Assembly (NCBI GenBank): GCA_016284635.1
Contig: JAEEPF010000010.1
Span: 1-41,097, forward strand
Reading direction: 5' to 3'
Length of the DNA: 41,097 nt
From: Prevotella sp.
Lineage (GTDB): Bacteria > Bacteroidota > Bacteroidia > Bacteroidales > Bacteroidaceae
How positions within the stretch are numbered: the stretch's first letter is position 1; each line of letters begins with the position of its first letter. The notes below the pieces were generated by a model. It ran no database searches. It saw only the letters and a program-made list of their open reading frames with translations, and had not been told where the DNA came from. Below are positions 8,735 to 17,419 of the stretch, piece after piece. Both the position numbers and the translations under genes were made by a program.

Positions 8735-8834
8735 AAGTGAATAGAGAAAAGTGAAAAGTGAAAAGTTGCTGCGCCTTGTTATTTTTTAACTCTTTACGCA
8801 ATACTCTTCCCTTTTCACTCTTCACTTTTCACTT
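8735..8834. repeat. Inverted pair of GTGAAAA heptamer arrays
   Basis: 8735-8766 repeats (GTGAAAA) on the plus strand, and 8806-8834 carries the complement (TTTTCACTCTTCACTTTTCAC). The two can form a long stem around a loop of about 40 nt containing TTGCTGCGCC. It fills the gap between recQ and guaB and may act as a terminator for recQ. Confidence 0.8.
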
Positions 8835-8836
8835 CA

Positions 8837-11017
8837 TCAGTTCGCCATTTCCGAGAGGAACTTGATCCTCACGAGACGAATCTCATCCTCCGAGTATTCG
8901 TCGCCCAGTTCCTCCTGGGCCACACTCAGACGGTCGGTATCCGACTCACAGAAATAGTCGTAGATATCATCGACATGATCCTCATCCATCACTTCGTCGA
9001 GGAAGTAGTCAATATTCAGTTTCGTGCCACTATAGACGATGGCCTCCACCTCATCGAGCAGTTCCTCGAACTCGATGCCCTGGGCTGTGGCGATGTCGTC
9101 GAGGGCGATCTGACGGTCGATGCTCTGAATGATTTTCACCTTCAGCATCGACTTCTTCGCAACCGTCCGCACTCGCATATCCACTTGGCGTTCGATCTCG
9201 TTCTCTTCGCAGTAGTTCTTGATCAGATCCACGAACTCCTTGGCATAAGGCTGTTTCACCTTTCCCTCACCCACGCCCTGAATATTCTTCAGTTCTTCAA
9301 GCGTGACAGGATAATCCGTCGCCATCTGTTCGAGCGACACATCCTGGAAGATGACGTAAGGCGGACGCTCCAGCCGTTTCGACACCTTCTTACGCAACTC
9401 ACGAAGCATCGCACTCAACGTGGGGTCGAGGGCGCTGATACCTCCCTCCTGATCGGGCATCTCCTCGTCACCAGTGAACTCTGCGTCCTTCACAATCATG
9501 AACGAATGGGGCGACTTCAGGAATTTCTTACCTGCAGGCGTCACCTTCAGCAATCCGTAGTTCTCCACCTCTTTCAGCAGATAGCCTGCAATAAGGGCCT
9601 GACGGATAACAGGATTCCAGATCTTCTCATCGTCATCGGCACCGGCACCAAAGTTCTCAAAGTCCTCGTGGTGGTGGGCGAGAATCTCATCGGTTTCCTT
9701 ACCTGTGATGAAGTCGATGACATAATCGGCACGGAAGTTCTCCTTGATCTCGAGGATGGCTTTCAGGGCGATGACCAGCTGATCCTTCGCCTCAATCTCC
9801 GTCTTGGGATGCAGACAGTTGTCACAGTTGCCACAGTTATCCTTCGGATAGGTCTCACCGAAGTAGTGCAACAGCATCTTCCTGCGACAGATGGATGTCT
9901 CTGCGTAGGCAGCCGTCTCCACGAGCAACTGTCGACCGATATCCTGTTCGGCCACAGGCTTACCCTCCATAAACTTATCCAGTTTCTGCAGGTCCTTGTT
10001 CGAATAGAACGCGATGCAGAGGCCTTCGCCACCATCTCGTCCTGCACGCCCCGTCTCCTGATAATAGCCTTCCAGCGACTTGGGGATGTCGTAGTGGATC
10101 ACAAACCGTACGTCAGGCTTGTCGATACCCATACCGAAGGCGATGGTGGCCACGATCACGTCGATGTTCTCCATCAGGAAGTCATCCTGTGTCTGCGTTC
10201 GTGTGGCAGAGTCGAGACCGGCATGATAGGCAGCTGCCTTGATCTCGTTGGCCTGTAATACGGCAGCGAGTTCCTCGACCTTCTTGCGCGACAGACAGTA
10301 GATGATGCCGCTCTTGCCTGGGTGTTGTTTGATGAACTTGATGATGTCCTTGTCCACATCCTTCGTCTTCGGACGTACCTCATAATAAAGGTTCGGACGG
10401 TTGAAGGAACTCTTGAACTCCTTGGCTTCGGTCATCCCGAGGTTCTTCTTGATGTCGGAGCGCACCTTGTCCGTAGCCGTAGCCGTCAGGGCGATGATGG
10501 GCGCCTTGCCGATTTCGTTGACGATGGGACGGATGCGACGGTACTCCGGTCGGAAGTCGTGTCCCCACTCAGAAATGCAGTGGGCCTCGTCGACGGCGTA
10601 GAAGGAGATCTTCACCGTCTTCAGGAACTCCACGTTCTCCTCCTTCGTCAGCGACTCGGGTGCCACATAGAGCAGTTTGGTGATTCCGGCCTGGATGTCG
10701 TTCTTTACCTGATCGATGGCGGCTTTGTTCAGCGACGAGTTCAGATAGTGGGCCGTCCCCTCGTGTTCGCTGAGGTTTGTGATGACGTCCACCTGGTTCT
10801 TCATCAGGGCAATCAAGGGCGAGATGACAATAGCCGTACCATCCATCAGCAGTGATGGCAACTGATAACACAGCGACTTACCACCACCCGTGGGCATCAG
10901 CACGAACGTGTCGTTACCGTCCAGCAGGTTCTGGATGATCTGTTCCTGGTCTCCCTTGAACTTGTCAAAACCAAAGTACTTCTTCAGCGCTTCTGTCAGA
11001 TTTCTCTTTTCACTCAT
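8837..11017 (-). CDS. recQ: ATP-dependent DNA helicase RecQ
   Basis: A 3'-5' DNA helicase of the RecQ family. It has Walker A TGGGKS (43-48), the DEAH box (AVDEAHCISEWGHDFRP), helicase motifs IV-VI (SGIIYCLSRKK, ATIAFGMGIDKPDVR, YYQETGRAGRDG) and a four-cysteine zinc site (CRRKMLLHYFG...CGNCDNC). RQC and HRDC domains follow; the HRDC domain is near residues 545-620. At 726 residues it is longer than E. coli RecQ because of an acidic C-terminal extension of about 100 residues. It lies 28 nt downstream of clpX, so it probably shares the tig-clpP-clpX transcript. Confidence 0.96.
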   Translation of the reverse strand: MSEKRNLTEALKKYFGFDKFKGDQEQIIQNLLDGNDTFVLMPTGGGKSLCYQLPSLLMDGTAIVISPLIALMKNQVDVITNLSEHEGTAHYLNSSLNKAAIDQVKNDIQAGITKLLYVAPESLTKEENVEFLKTVKISFYAVDEAHCISEWGHDFRPEYRRIRPIVNEIGKAPIIALTATATDKVRSDIKKNLGMTEAKEFKSSFNRPNLYYEVRPKTKDVDKDIIKFIKQHPGKSGIIYCLSRKKVEELAAVLQANEIKAAAYHAGLDSATRTQTQDDFLMENIDVIVATIAFGMGIDKPDVRFVIHYDIPKSLEGYYQETGRAGRDGGEGLCIAFYSNKDLQKLDKFMEGKPVAEQDIGRQLLVETAAYAETSICRRKMLLHYFGETYPKDNCGNCDNCLHPKTEIEAKDQLVIALKAILEIKENFRADYVIDFITGKETDEILAHHHEDFENFGAGADDDEKIWNPVIRQALIAGYLLKEVENYGLLKVTPAGKKFLKSPHSFMIVKDAEFTGDEEMPDQEGGISALDPTLSAMLRELRKKVSKRLERPPYVIFQDVSLEQMATDYPVTLEELKNIQGVGEGKVKQPYAKEFVDLIKNYCEENEIERQVDMRVRTVAKKSMLKVKIIQSIDRQIALDDIATAQGIEFEELLDEVEAIVYSGTKLNIDYFLDEVMDEDHVDDIYDYFCESDTDRLSVAQEELGDEYSEDEIRLVRIKFLSEMAN

Positions 11018-11045
11018 ACTGTTTAGTCATTAGGCTTTTCTTTTT

Positions 11046-12269
11046 CTATTGCATACGCGACTTAGCCAGCTGTTCGCGGACATACTCTGGCGTCACACTA
11101 AAATTCTTTACTTTCTGCGAGGGCAGATTGTACATCGATTCCATCATCACATTCTCCACAATCGAACGCAGTCCACGGGCACCAAGCTTGAATTCAATGG
11201 CCTTCTCGACGATAACGTCAAGGGCCTCCTTCGTAAACTCCAGCTTCACGCCGTCCAACTCGAAGAGTTTCTTATATTGTTTTACAATCGAGTTCTTCGG
11301 TTCTGTCAGGATTTTCCGCAATGCCTCCTTGTCGAGCGGGTTCAGATAGGTGAGCACAGGCAGACGGCCGATGATCTCCGGAATCATACCGAAGGCCTTC
11401 AGATCCTGTGGCTGCACATACTTCATCAGGTCCTTCTTGTCAATCTTCTGCACGTTCTGAACGGAATTGTATCCCACAACGTGAGTGTTCAGGCGCTGGG
11501 CAATCTTCCGTTCGATGCCGTCGAAGGCCCCACCACAAATGAACAGGATGTTCCTCGTATCCACGTGGATGTAATCCTGATCCGGATGCTTACGTCCACC
11601 TTTGGGCGGTACGTTGACAATCGTTCCTTCCAACAGTTTCAACAGTCCCTGCTGCACACCCTCGCCACTGACGTCACGCGTGATGGAGGGATTGTCGGAC
11701 TTACGCGCGATCTTGTCGATCTCGTCGATGAACACGATACCCTGCTGGGCCTTCTCCACATTGTAGTCGGCCACTTGTAGCAGACGGGTGAGGATGCTCT
11801 CCACGTCTTCACCCACATAACCGGCTTCCGTGAGAACCGTAGCATCGACGATGGTGAAAGGCACATCGAGCAGTTTCGCGATGGTGCGGGCCAACAACGT
11901 CTTTCCCGTTCCTGTCGAACCCACCATGATGATGTTCGACTTCTCGATCTCCACACCGTCCTTGTCGGGTGCCTGACCGAGTCGTTTATAGTGGTTGTAT
12001 ACCGCTACCGAAAGGTATCTCTTCGCCTCTTCCTGTCCGATGACGTATTCATCGAGATAGGCCTTGATATCCTTCGGTTTCGGCACCTTGTTCTTCTTAT
12101 CTTCTGCGGGAGCAGCCTTGCTGTTCAGCCTCGGCATATTCTCCTGCACGATACGGTAGGCCTGCTGGGCACAGTCCTCACAGATAAAAGCGTTGAGTCC
12201 TGTGATCAGCAGTTTGACCTCACGTTCGGTCCGTCCGCAGAAGCTACATTCTTTTCTCAATTTCGCCAT
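11046..12269 (-). CDS. clpX: ATP-dependent Clp protease ATP-binding subunit ClpX
   Basis: The unfoldase partner of ClpP. The N-terminal zinc-binding domain has Cys8, Cys11, Cys30 and Cys33. The AAA+ core has Walker A GSTGTGKT (117-124), the pore loop GYVGED, Walker B VFIDEIDK and a sensor-2 GARGLRS. At 407 residues it has the family length. It follows clpP by 17 nt, the standard arrangement, so that protease and unfoldase are made together. Confidence 0.97.
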   Translation of the reverse strand: MAKLRKECSFCGRTEREVKLLITGLNAFICEDCAQQAYRIVQENMPRLNSKAAPAEDKKNKVPKPKDIKAYLDEYVIGQEEAKRYLSVAVYNHYKRLGQAPDKDGVEIEKSNIIMVGSTGTGKTLLARTIAKLLDVPFTIVDATVLTEAGYVGEDVESILTRLLQVADYNVEKAQQGIVFIDEIDKIARKSDNPSITRDVSGEGVQQGLLKLLEGTIVNVPPKGGRKHPDQDYIHVDTRNILFICGGAFDGIERKIAQRLNTHVVGYNSVQNVQKIDKKDLMKYVQPQDLKAFGMIPEIIGRLPVLTYLNPLDKEALRKILTEPKNSIVKQYKKLFELDGVKLEFTKEALDVIVEKAIEFKLGARGLRSIVENVMMESMYNLPSQKVKNFSVTPEYVREQLAKSRMQ

Positions 12270-12286
12270 TCTTAACTTTTCACTTC

Positions 12287-12961
12287 TTACTGTTTCCTGC
12301 TCAGCACCGTGTCGATCATACCGTAGGCCTTCGCCTCTTCGGCAGTCATCCAGTAGTTACGGTCTGAGTCGGCATACACCTTGTCATAGGGCGTATGCGA
12401 GTGTTCTGAAATGATGGTATAGAGTTCCTTCTTAAACTTCAGGATCTCCTTGGCCTCAATCTCGATATCCGAGGCCTGTCCCTGCACACCTCCGAGGGGT
12501 TGATGGATCATCACACGGCTGTGGGGCAGTGCCGAGCGCTTGCCCTCCTGACCTGCCACGAGCAGCACGGCACCCATCGAGGCGGCCATACCCGTACAGA
12601 TCGTTGCCACATCCGAGGAGATGAACTGCATCGTGTCGTAGATGCCCAGTCCGGCCGTCACACTGCCGCCAGGTGAGTTAATGTAGATCGAGATGTCCTT
12701 GCCCGAGTCCACGGAGTCGAGGTAGAGCAACTGTGCCTGCAACGTATTGGCGGTGTAGTCGTCAATCTGCGTGCCGAGGAAGATGATGCGGTCCATCATC
12801 AGTCGGGAGAACACATCCATCTGCGTCACGTTCAACTGGCGCTCCTCGAGGATATAGGGATTCAGATACTGTGCCTGAGCCTTCATCACTTCGTCAACGG
12901 TCAGTCCGTCCATGCCTAAATGGCGGACTGCATACTTTCTAAAATCGTTTCTATCGTTCAT
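12287..12961 (-). CDS. clpP: ATP-dependent Clp protease proteolytic subunit
   Basis: A self-compartmentalised serine protease. Catalytic Ser128 lies in GMAASMGA and His153 in MIHQP; the Asp is in the DSDRNYWM segment. The [16 protein letters not shown] oxyanion/handle motif is intact. About 30 extra N-terminal residues precede the core and may be a propeptide. The promoter region upstream contains a TAnCTTTG-type box inside a large inverted repeat (12989-13056). Confidence 0.97.
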   Translation of the reverse strand: MNDRNDFRKYAVRHLGMDGLTVDEVMKAQAQYLNPYILEERQLNVTQMDVFSRLMMDRIIFLGTQIDDYTANTLQAQLLYLDSVDSGKDISIYINSPGGSVTAGLGIYDTMQFISSDVATICTGMAASMGAVLLVAGQEGKRSALPHSRVMIHQPLGGVQGQASDIEIEAKEILKFKKELYTIISEHSHTPYDKVYADSDRNYWMTAEEAKAYGMIDTVLSRKQ

Positions 12962-12988
12962 AATTCTAATACCTTTTTCAATATAAAA

Positions 12989-13056
12989 GAGCGGTCATCG
13001 ACTTCTTTCACTTGTGTTTGGGACACAAAGTTACATAAAAAAGTCGATAACCGCTC
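12989..13056. promoter_or_regulatory. Inverted repeat flanking the clpP promoter
   Basis: GAGCGGTCATCGACTT (12989-13004) and AAGTCGATAACCGCTC (13041-13056) are complementary except for one position. The 36-nt loop holds the minus-strand box TAACTTTGT (13025-13033). It may be the terminator/attenuator of tig or a regulator site for clpP. Confidence 0.6.
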
Positions 13057-13087
13057 AAATAAAGTGGTTATTTTTTCCTAAAAATAC

Positions 13088-14449
13088 TTATTTTTCTTGC
13101 ATCGTCTTGTTAAAGTCCTCCAAACTGACTGATTTCTTGGTCAGTTTGACGACAGTTTTGAGCTTTTCGACGAGTTTCTGATCAACGGCGCGATCCACAA
13201 AATTATCGATGTTCTCACGCTTCTTCAACTGCTCGGCGGCATAGTTCTCCAAAACGTCGTCGGGAACGTTCGACATACCATACTGTGCGAACTGCTGGCG
13301 AATGGCATCCTTGGCGATTGCCTTCAGGTCAGCTTCCTCCACCTTGATCTCGTTGGCAGCCACGAGCTGCTCCTTGATCAGGTGCCACTTCAGCTCCTTG
13401 ATGCTGCCCTCGAAGTTCTTCTCCACATAGTCAGCGCCCTTGTCCTGGTTGTTCTGAATCATCACGCGCTTCAACAGAGCCTCGGGGAAGGTCACTTCAC
13501 CCACCTTATTCTCCATATAGGCACGCAGGTCGAGCAGGAACTTGTAGTCGCTGTTAGCCTGCAACTGGGGCTTGATCGTCTCGGCGATCTTCTCGCGGAA
13601 GGCCTTCTCGTCCTTCACCGTTCCCTCACCGAACACACGGTCGAACAACTGCTGATTGATCTCTGCAGGCTGGAAATGACGGATCTCGTTGATCTGATAG
13701 CTGAAGTCGCTGGCCAGATCCTTCACGTCGTCCTTCTGCACCTTCAGCAGGGCAGCTACCTCTGCGTCGTTATCGGGATAAGCCTTCTTCGGGTTGAAGG
13801 TGATGACGTCACCCTTCTTTGCACCGTCGAAGAGCTTGCGCTGTTTCTCGTCCTTGACATAGGCGGGCATGATCATAGCAGCCTCGTTGGTGAGACCACC
13901 TTCCTTGGTGTTGCCCTTCTCGTCGAGCTCGCGCAGTTCACCGGTTATCGTGTCATTGCCACTGAAGGTCTCTGCCTCCTTGAACTCACCAGCCTGAGAA
14001 GCGTACATCTGCACCTGGTCGTCAACGAGCTTGTCGTCTACCTTGATATCATAATACGTGATCTTGTCCTTATCCGTCAACTCGGCCTTCATCTCGGGAG
14101 CCACGGCGATGTCGAACACAAACTCCAGATCACCTTCCTTCTCGAAATCCTGGGGCTTCTGCTTCTCCTGGTTCGGCAGGGGCTCTCCCAGCATCTGGAT
14201 CTTGTTCTCCTGGATATAGCCATAGAGCTTCTCGCTGATCAGGCGGTTCACTTCGTCCACCTTCGCGGCGGTGCCATACTGACGCTTGATCATTCCCATG
14301 GGCACCTGACCCGGACGGAAACCAGGCACCTGGGCCTTCTTACGATAGTCTTTCAGTGTCTTCTCAACCTTCTCCTGATAGTCGGCGGGCTCGATGACCA
14401 TAGTCATGACGCCATTGATTTTATCAGGGCAATCAAATGTAATTTTCAT
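13088..14449 (-). CDS. tig: Trigger factor
   Basis: A ribosome-bound chaperone and peptidyl-prolyl isomerase. The N-terminal ribosome-binding signature FRPGQVPMGMIKRQYG is present near residues 44-59. A diverged FKBP-like domain and a long helical C-terminal chaperone domain follow. At 453 residues it has the family length. Its own promoter (TACTTTTGC at 14493-14501) lies 44 nt upstream. It heads the classic tig-clpP-clpX cluster, here followed by recQ. Confidence 0.94.
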   Translation of the reverse strand: MKITFDCPDKINGVMTMVIEPADYQEKVEKTLKDYRKKAQVPGFRPGQVPMGMIKRQYGTAAKVDEVNRLISEKLYGYIQENKIQMLGEPLPNQEKQKPQDFEKEGDLEFVFDIAVAPEMKAELTDKDKITYYDIKVDDKLVDDQVQMYASQAGEFKEAETFSGNDTITGELRELDEKGNTKEGGLTNEAAMIMPAYVKDEKQRKLFDGAKKGDVITFNPKKAYPDNDAEVAALLKVQKDDVKDLASDFSYQINEIRHFQPAEINQQLFDRVFGEGTVKDEKAFREKIAETIKPQLQANSDYKFLLDLRAYMENKVGEVTFPEALLKRVMIQNNQDKGADYVEKNFEGSIKELKWHLIKEQLVAANEIKVEEADLKAIAKDAIRQQFAQYGMSNVPDDVLENYAAEQLKKRENIDNFVDRAVDQKLVEKLKTVVKLTKKSVSLEDFNKTMQEK

Positions 14450-14492
14450 CTTTCTTTATACCTTATTATATTATACGTGCAAATTTTAGGGT

Positions 14493-14501
14493 GCAAAAGT
14501 A
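14493..14501 (-). promoter_or_regulatory. -7 promoter box for tig
   Basis: The minus strand reads TACTTTTGC, fitting TAnnTTTGC, 44 nt before the tig start codon. The expected -33 position falls in the GTGAAAA-type array. Confidence 0.6.
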
Positions 14502-14510
14502 CAATAAAAA

Positions 14511-14541
14511 AGTGAAAAGTGAAGAGTGAAGAGCGAAGAAT
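14511..14541. repeat. Heptamer array (GTGAAAA/GTGAAGA)4
   Basis: Four 7-bp units: GTGAAAA, GTGAAGA, GTGAAGA and GCGAAGA. The array lies just upstream of the tig -7 box and covers its -33 position. Confidence 0.82.
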
Positions 14542-14572
14542 TAAAAAAAATTAAGATTAGGAATGATATTAA

Positions 14573-14651
14573 GAAACGAATTGCCGTAATTTACCATAAT
14601 TTATCCACAGAATTATTATGGCAATTACGACAAATTACGGGAATTCGTTTC
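14573..14651. repeat. Long imperfect hairpin with a DnaA-box-like loop
   Basis: GAAACGAATTGCCGTAATTT and its complement at 14632-14651 differ at one position. Inner segments CCATAATT / AATTATTATGG extend the stem. The loop carries TTATCCACA (14601-14609), identical to the DnaA-box consensus. On the minus strand a run of T (complement of 14543-14550) follows, so it may terminate lptB transcription. Confidence 0.6.
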
Positions 14652-14658
14652 CAAAAAA

Positions 14659-15507
14659 TCAGCTTTCCGCTTCTTCCTTGGCTTTTCTTTCTTCCTCCAG
14701 CAGTTGGAAGTCTTTTTGGCGGAGCACGAATGAGTCGGTGAGGTATTTCTCACGCACGATCTTGTTTTGCGCCAGTTCCTCTGGCGAGCCCTGGAAGAGG
14801 ATGCGGCCCTCGAAAAGCAGATAGGCACGGTTCGTGATACAGAGCGTGTCCTCCACATTGTGGTCGGTGATGAGGATACCGATATTGCGATCCTTCAGTT
14901 TCCACACGATAAACTGGATATCCTCCACGGCGATGGGATCGACGCCCGCGAACGGCTCGTCGAGCATGATAAACTTCGGTTCGATGGCCAGACAACGGGC
15001 GATCTCCGTCCGTCGGCGCTCACCGCCCGACAACTGGTCGCCCTTGTTCTTGCGCACCTTGCCCAGACGGAACTCCTTAATCAGTTCCTCAAGTTTCTCC
15101 AACTGATAGTCGCGCGGCTTGCCCGTCATCTGCAGTACAGACAGGATATTGTCCTCGACGCTCATCTTACGGAAGACGCTCGCCTCCTGCGCCAGATAGC
15201 CGATGCCGGCACGGGCACGCTTGTACACAGGATACTTTGTCACCTCCTCATTACCCAGGAAAATATGTCCGCCGTTGGGAACGATCAGACCCGTGGTCAT
15301 ATAGAACGAGGTCGTCTTTCCGGCACCGTTGGGGCCCAGCAGACCAACAATCTCACCCTGCTCCACGTGGAAACTCACGTCGTTCACCACGGTACGCTTG
15401 CCGTACCGTTTCACGAGTCCCTCCGTGCGCAAAACCAACTTCTCCTGCTGTTGCTCTTGTGGCTGAACGGGTCCGCTGTTCGTCTCTTGATTCGTCACTT
15501 CGTCCAT
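14659..15507 (-). CDS. lptB: LPS export ABC transporter ATP-binding protein LptB
   Basis: The cytoplasmic ATPase of the Lpt machine that drives lipopolysaccharide from the inner membrane. Walker A is GPNGAGKT (58-65); the signature [16 protein letters not shown] and Walker [16 protein letters not shown] are typical of LptB. Compared with E. coli LptB (241 aa) it has a Gln-rich N-terminal extension of about 25 residues and a charged C-terminal tail ([11 protein letters not shown]). The first in-frame ATG at 15505-15507 is used, 21 nt downstream of a -7 box, so the extension is probably real. It stands alone on its transcript. Confidence 0.93.
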   Translation of the reverse strand: MDEVTNQETNSGPVQPQEQQQEKLVLRTEGLVKRYGKRTVVNDVSFHVEQGEIVGLLGPNGAGKTTSFYMTTGLIVPNGGHIFLGNEEVTKYPVYKRARAGIGYLAQEASVFRKMSVEDNILSVLQMTGKPRDYQLEKLEELIKEFRLGKVRKNKGDQLSGGERRRTEIARCLAIEPKFIMLDEPFAGVDPIAVEDIQFIVWKLKDRNIGILITDHNVEDTLCITNRAYLLFEGRILFQGSPEELAQNKIVREKYLTDSFVLRQKDFQLLEEERKAKEEAES

Positions 15508-15528
15508 ACCTGTATGCTCAATTTGAGC

Positions 15529-15537
15529 GCAAAGTTA
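15529..15537 (-). promoter_or_regulatory. -7 promoter box for lptB
   Basis: TAACTTTGC on the minus strand, about 21 nt before the lptB ATG. The CTTTTCG about 18 nt further upstream is a poor -33 candidate. Confidence 0.6.
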
Positions 15538-15561
15538 CGCATTTTCAGCGAAAAGTAATGT

Positions 15562-15602
15562 CCTTTAACTCCCTTTAACTCCTTTAACTCCCTCTAACTC
15601 CT
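15562..15602. repeat. CTTTAACTCC tandem array
   Basis: Four copies of a 9-10-bp unit (CTTTAACTCC, CTTTAACTC, CTTTAACTCC, CTCTAACTCC) in the divergent promoter region between lptB and the AraC-type gene. It has a different period from the heptamer arrays. Confidence 0.8.
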
Positions 15603-15612
15603 CAAAAATTCA

Positions 15613-15621
15613 TAACTTTGC
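15613..15621 (+). promoter_or_regulatory. -7 promoter box for the AraC-type gene
   Basis: TAACTTTGC on the plus strand, 23 nt upstream of the ATG at 15645. It rules out the earlier in-frame TTG at 15618, which would overlap the box. Confidence 0.65.
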
Positions 15622-15644
15622 ACCATCAACAACATTATACCGAT

Positions 15645-16202
15645 ATGAACGACAAAGACTACGAAGCCCGGATCCTTGACCTGGAGGCGCAAGTGAAAGT
15701 GCTCCAAGAGGCCAATGTGAAACTCATCAGCCGCAATATGCAACTCGGCCAGATGGTCGATGCCTACTACGACGTCCGCCGTCGTATTGAAATGCTAAAA
15801 GACCTCGTCATACGTCACAAGGAACTGCTCAAGGAAGCCGACCTGCGCGACGACGATGAGCTGATGGCCGTCATTGAGACACGTCTCGAAGAAAGTCTGT
15901 GTTACACCAACCCCGACTTCGGACTCAAGGAACTGGCAGATCTCATCGGCACCACCCAGACGCGCATCGTGGAACTCTTCCGGCGCTCCACCCTCCATAA
16001 GTCACTCGACGACTACCTCGACTACCTCCGCCTGCTACGTTCGATGTTCTTCCTGCAGACAGAATCCTCGTGGAGTATCGCGGCCTGTGCCCAGGAGGCC
16101 GGCTTCACCGTCATCCGCTCCTTCAACCGCAAGTTCCAGGACGCCATCGGCATGACGCCCCACGAATTCCGCCTCCTCTGCGAAAACAATAAAATCGATT
16201 AA
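15645..16202 (+). CDS. Small AraC-family transcriptional regulator
   Basis: A 185-residue DNA-binding protein. The first 60 residues form a predicted coiled coil (ARILDLEAQVKVLQEANVKL) rather than a sensor domain. The last 100 residues form an AraC-type double helix-turn-helix: FGLKELADLIGTTQTRIVEL, then WSIAACAQEAGF and the conserved end MTPHEFR. The missing ligand-binding domain suggests dimerisation by coiled coil and regulation by expression or a partner. It is divergent from lptB and convergent with an exported protein gene; its targets cannot be told from the sequence. Confidence 0.85.
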   Translation: MNDKDYEARILDLEAQVKVLQEANVKLISRNMQLGQMVDAYYDVRRRIEMLKDLVIRHKELLKEADLRDDDELMAVIETRLEESLCYTNPDFGLKELADLIGTTQTRIVELFRRSTLHKSLDDYLDYLRLLRSMFFLQTESSWSIAACAQEAGFTVIRSFNRKFQDAIGMTPHEFRLLCENNKID

Positions 16203-16210
16203 AAACGACC

Positions 16211-16290
16211 ACGAATTACACGAATTTCACGAATTGAATCACTGGCGATTCTTATGTGCGCAGCCAATTCGTGAAATTCGTGTAATTCGT
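16211..16290. terminator. 26-bp perfect inverted repeat between convergent genes
   Basis: The arms 16211-16236 and 16265-16290 are perfectly complementary over 26 bp, and each is itself a 9-bp-period array of AATTCGTGA-type units. The loop is 28 nt. It sits between the stop codons of two convergent genes and can form a very stable hairpin in either transcript. Partial copies occur at 7164-7195 and 39656-39679. Confidence 0.75.
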
Positions 16291-16294
16291 TGTT

Positions 16295-17419
16295 TTACTC
16301 ACTCATCACTTTGTAGAAAAGTCCGAGCAAGTTCTTTGCGTCGTTTTTGTCCAGTGGCACGTCATCGGCACTGTTGCCCGTCTGTTCGAAGCAGTCCCCC
16401 TGCTGGTCGTAATAGCGTCGCCACTCCCATTGTTCGTTCTCCTCGGCGCACTTGCAGTAGTAGAACAGCAGATCCTGGCTGTACGTGTCGAACAGATACT
16501 CGACATAACTGTCAAACCCCATCCGCTGGCGATGCTCCGAGATGAAGTAGCAATAGTTGTCATGCCGCTTCTGATCCGGCAACTCTATCACCCGTGTGTC
16601 GAAGAAGAACTTATACTCCGTGGTCATCGGTGGCCACAGCGTACCCTGGTCGTGCAGCACAAGGCGCACGTTCCGCTTCTGATACTCATGCTCCTCCTCC
16701 GCAATCTTTTTCTTGGCCTTCGCATACAGCGAGCGAATATACGCCTTCTGCTGATCCTTCGAACGCGGTCCCACCAATGGCGTGGCGCTCTTCGGACCAC
16801 TGGGCGCATCGGCCATCGTTCCGTCGCGTGTGATCAGCACGCCCTGCGTGACTGTCTTGAACAGGTCGATAAGCCGTTTGGCTTCCTCCTGCTCTCCCTC
16901 GGGTGAGCTCCACGTGTTCGACGTATTGTGCTTCGCCTCGATGAGCAGTCCCTCCGTGTCGTAATAATACCGCGACTCCACCACGAAGCCCGCATCCGTC
17001 TCGCCGTGCCTGAAACAGAACATCAGCGTGCTGTCCTTCGGGTTGATCAGCATCTCACGATACCGCGTGTGCTGGTGGGCTGCCCAGTTCTCCACGATGA
17101 AGTAAGGACGGTTCACCTCGATGCCACCCATGGTGTCGGAGTCGAAGTAGATGGTCGCCCCCTCCCACTCCGTCACGTCTGCCGCCTTGTCGATCACGTC
17201 GTTATACTCAATCCAGAGATCCCTCGGCGACTGGCCGTTCTTGCCGTTCTTCGACATCTTCTGTTTCGCATTCGCATACGCACTACGGATCTCATCCATA
17301 CGCGCATCCTTCTGCTCCTTCGTCAGTTTCGACGTCGCCGTCTGCCCTTCCTGGGCGTACCCGGTTGCCGACACCATCGCCAGCACCAGGCCAAGAAACA
17401 CTTTCTTCATTGTCATCAT
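16295..17419 (-). CDS. Exported protein of unknown function with internal duplication
   Basis: Not recognised as a known family. The start MMTMKKVFLGLVLAMVSATG is a signal peptide. The mature protein appears to contain two related halves. Each begins with a basic helix (MDEIRSAYANAKQKM and AYIRSLYAKAKKKIAEEE), then strands containing F(F/D)(D)-type and FR/ISEHR segments, then a YYYDTEG- or YYDQQGD-like turn. It overlaps the stop of the upstream DUF3857-type gene by 4 nt (ATGA), so the two are translationally coupled and probably act together in the cell envelope. The ATG at 17417-17419 is favoured by this overlap. Confidence 0.75.
   Translation of the reverse strand: MMTMKKVFLGLVLAMVSATGYAQEGQTATSKLTKEQKDARMDEIRSAYANAKQKMSKNGKNGQSPRDLWIEYNDVIDKAADVTEWEGATIYFDSDTMGGIEVNRPYFIVENWAAHQHTRYREMLINPKDSTLMFCFRHGETDAGFVVESRYYYDTEGLLIEAKHNTSNTWSSPEGEQEEAKRLIDLFKTVTQGVLITRDGTMADAPSGPKSATPLVGPRSKDQQKAYIRSLYAKAKKKIAEEEHEYQKRNVRLVLHDQGTLWPPMTTEYKFFFDTRVIELPDQKRHDNYCYFISEHRQRMGFDSYVEYLFDTYSQDLLFYYCKCAEENEQWEWRRYYDQQGDCFEQTGNSADDVPLDKNDAKNLLGLFYKVMSE

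Noticed and set aside
8975..10258. A 427-codon plus-strand open frame
   Set aside because: Antisense of recQ; its protein has no recognisable motif.
13382..14515. A 377-codon plus-strand open frame opposite tig
   Set aside because: It lies wholly opposite a certain gene (trigger factor), its predicted protein is a low-complexity Leu/His/Val mix, and it has no promoter. It is an antisense shadow.
14601..14609. DnaA box as evidence of a replication origin
   Set aside because: Only one box was found, with no dnaA or AT-rich box cluster; a chance or hairpin-loop feature is more likely.
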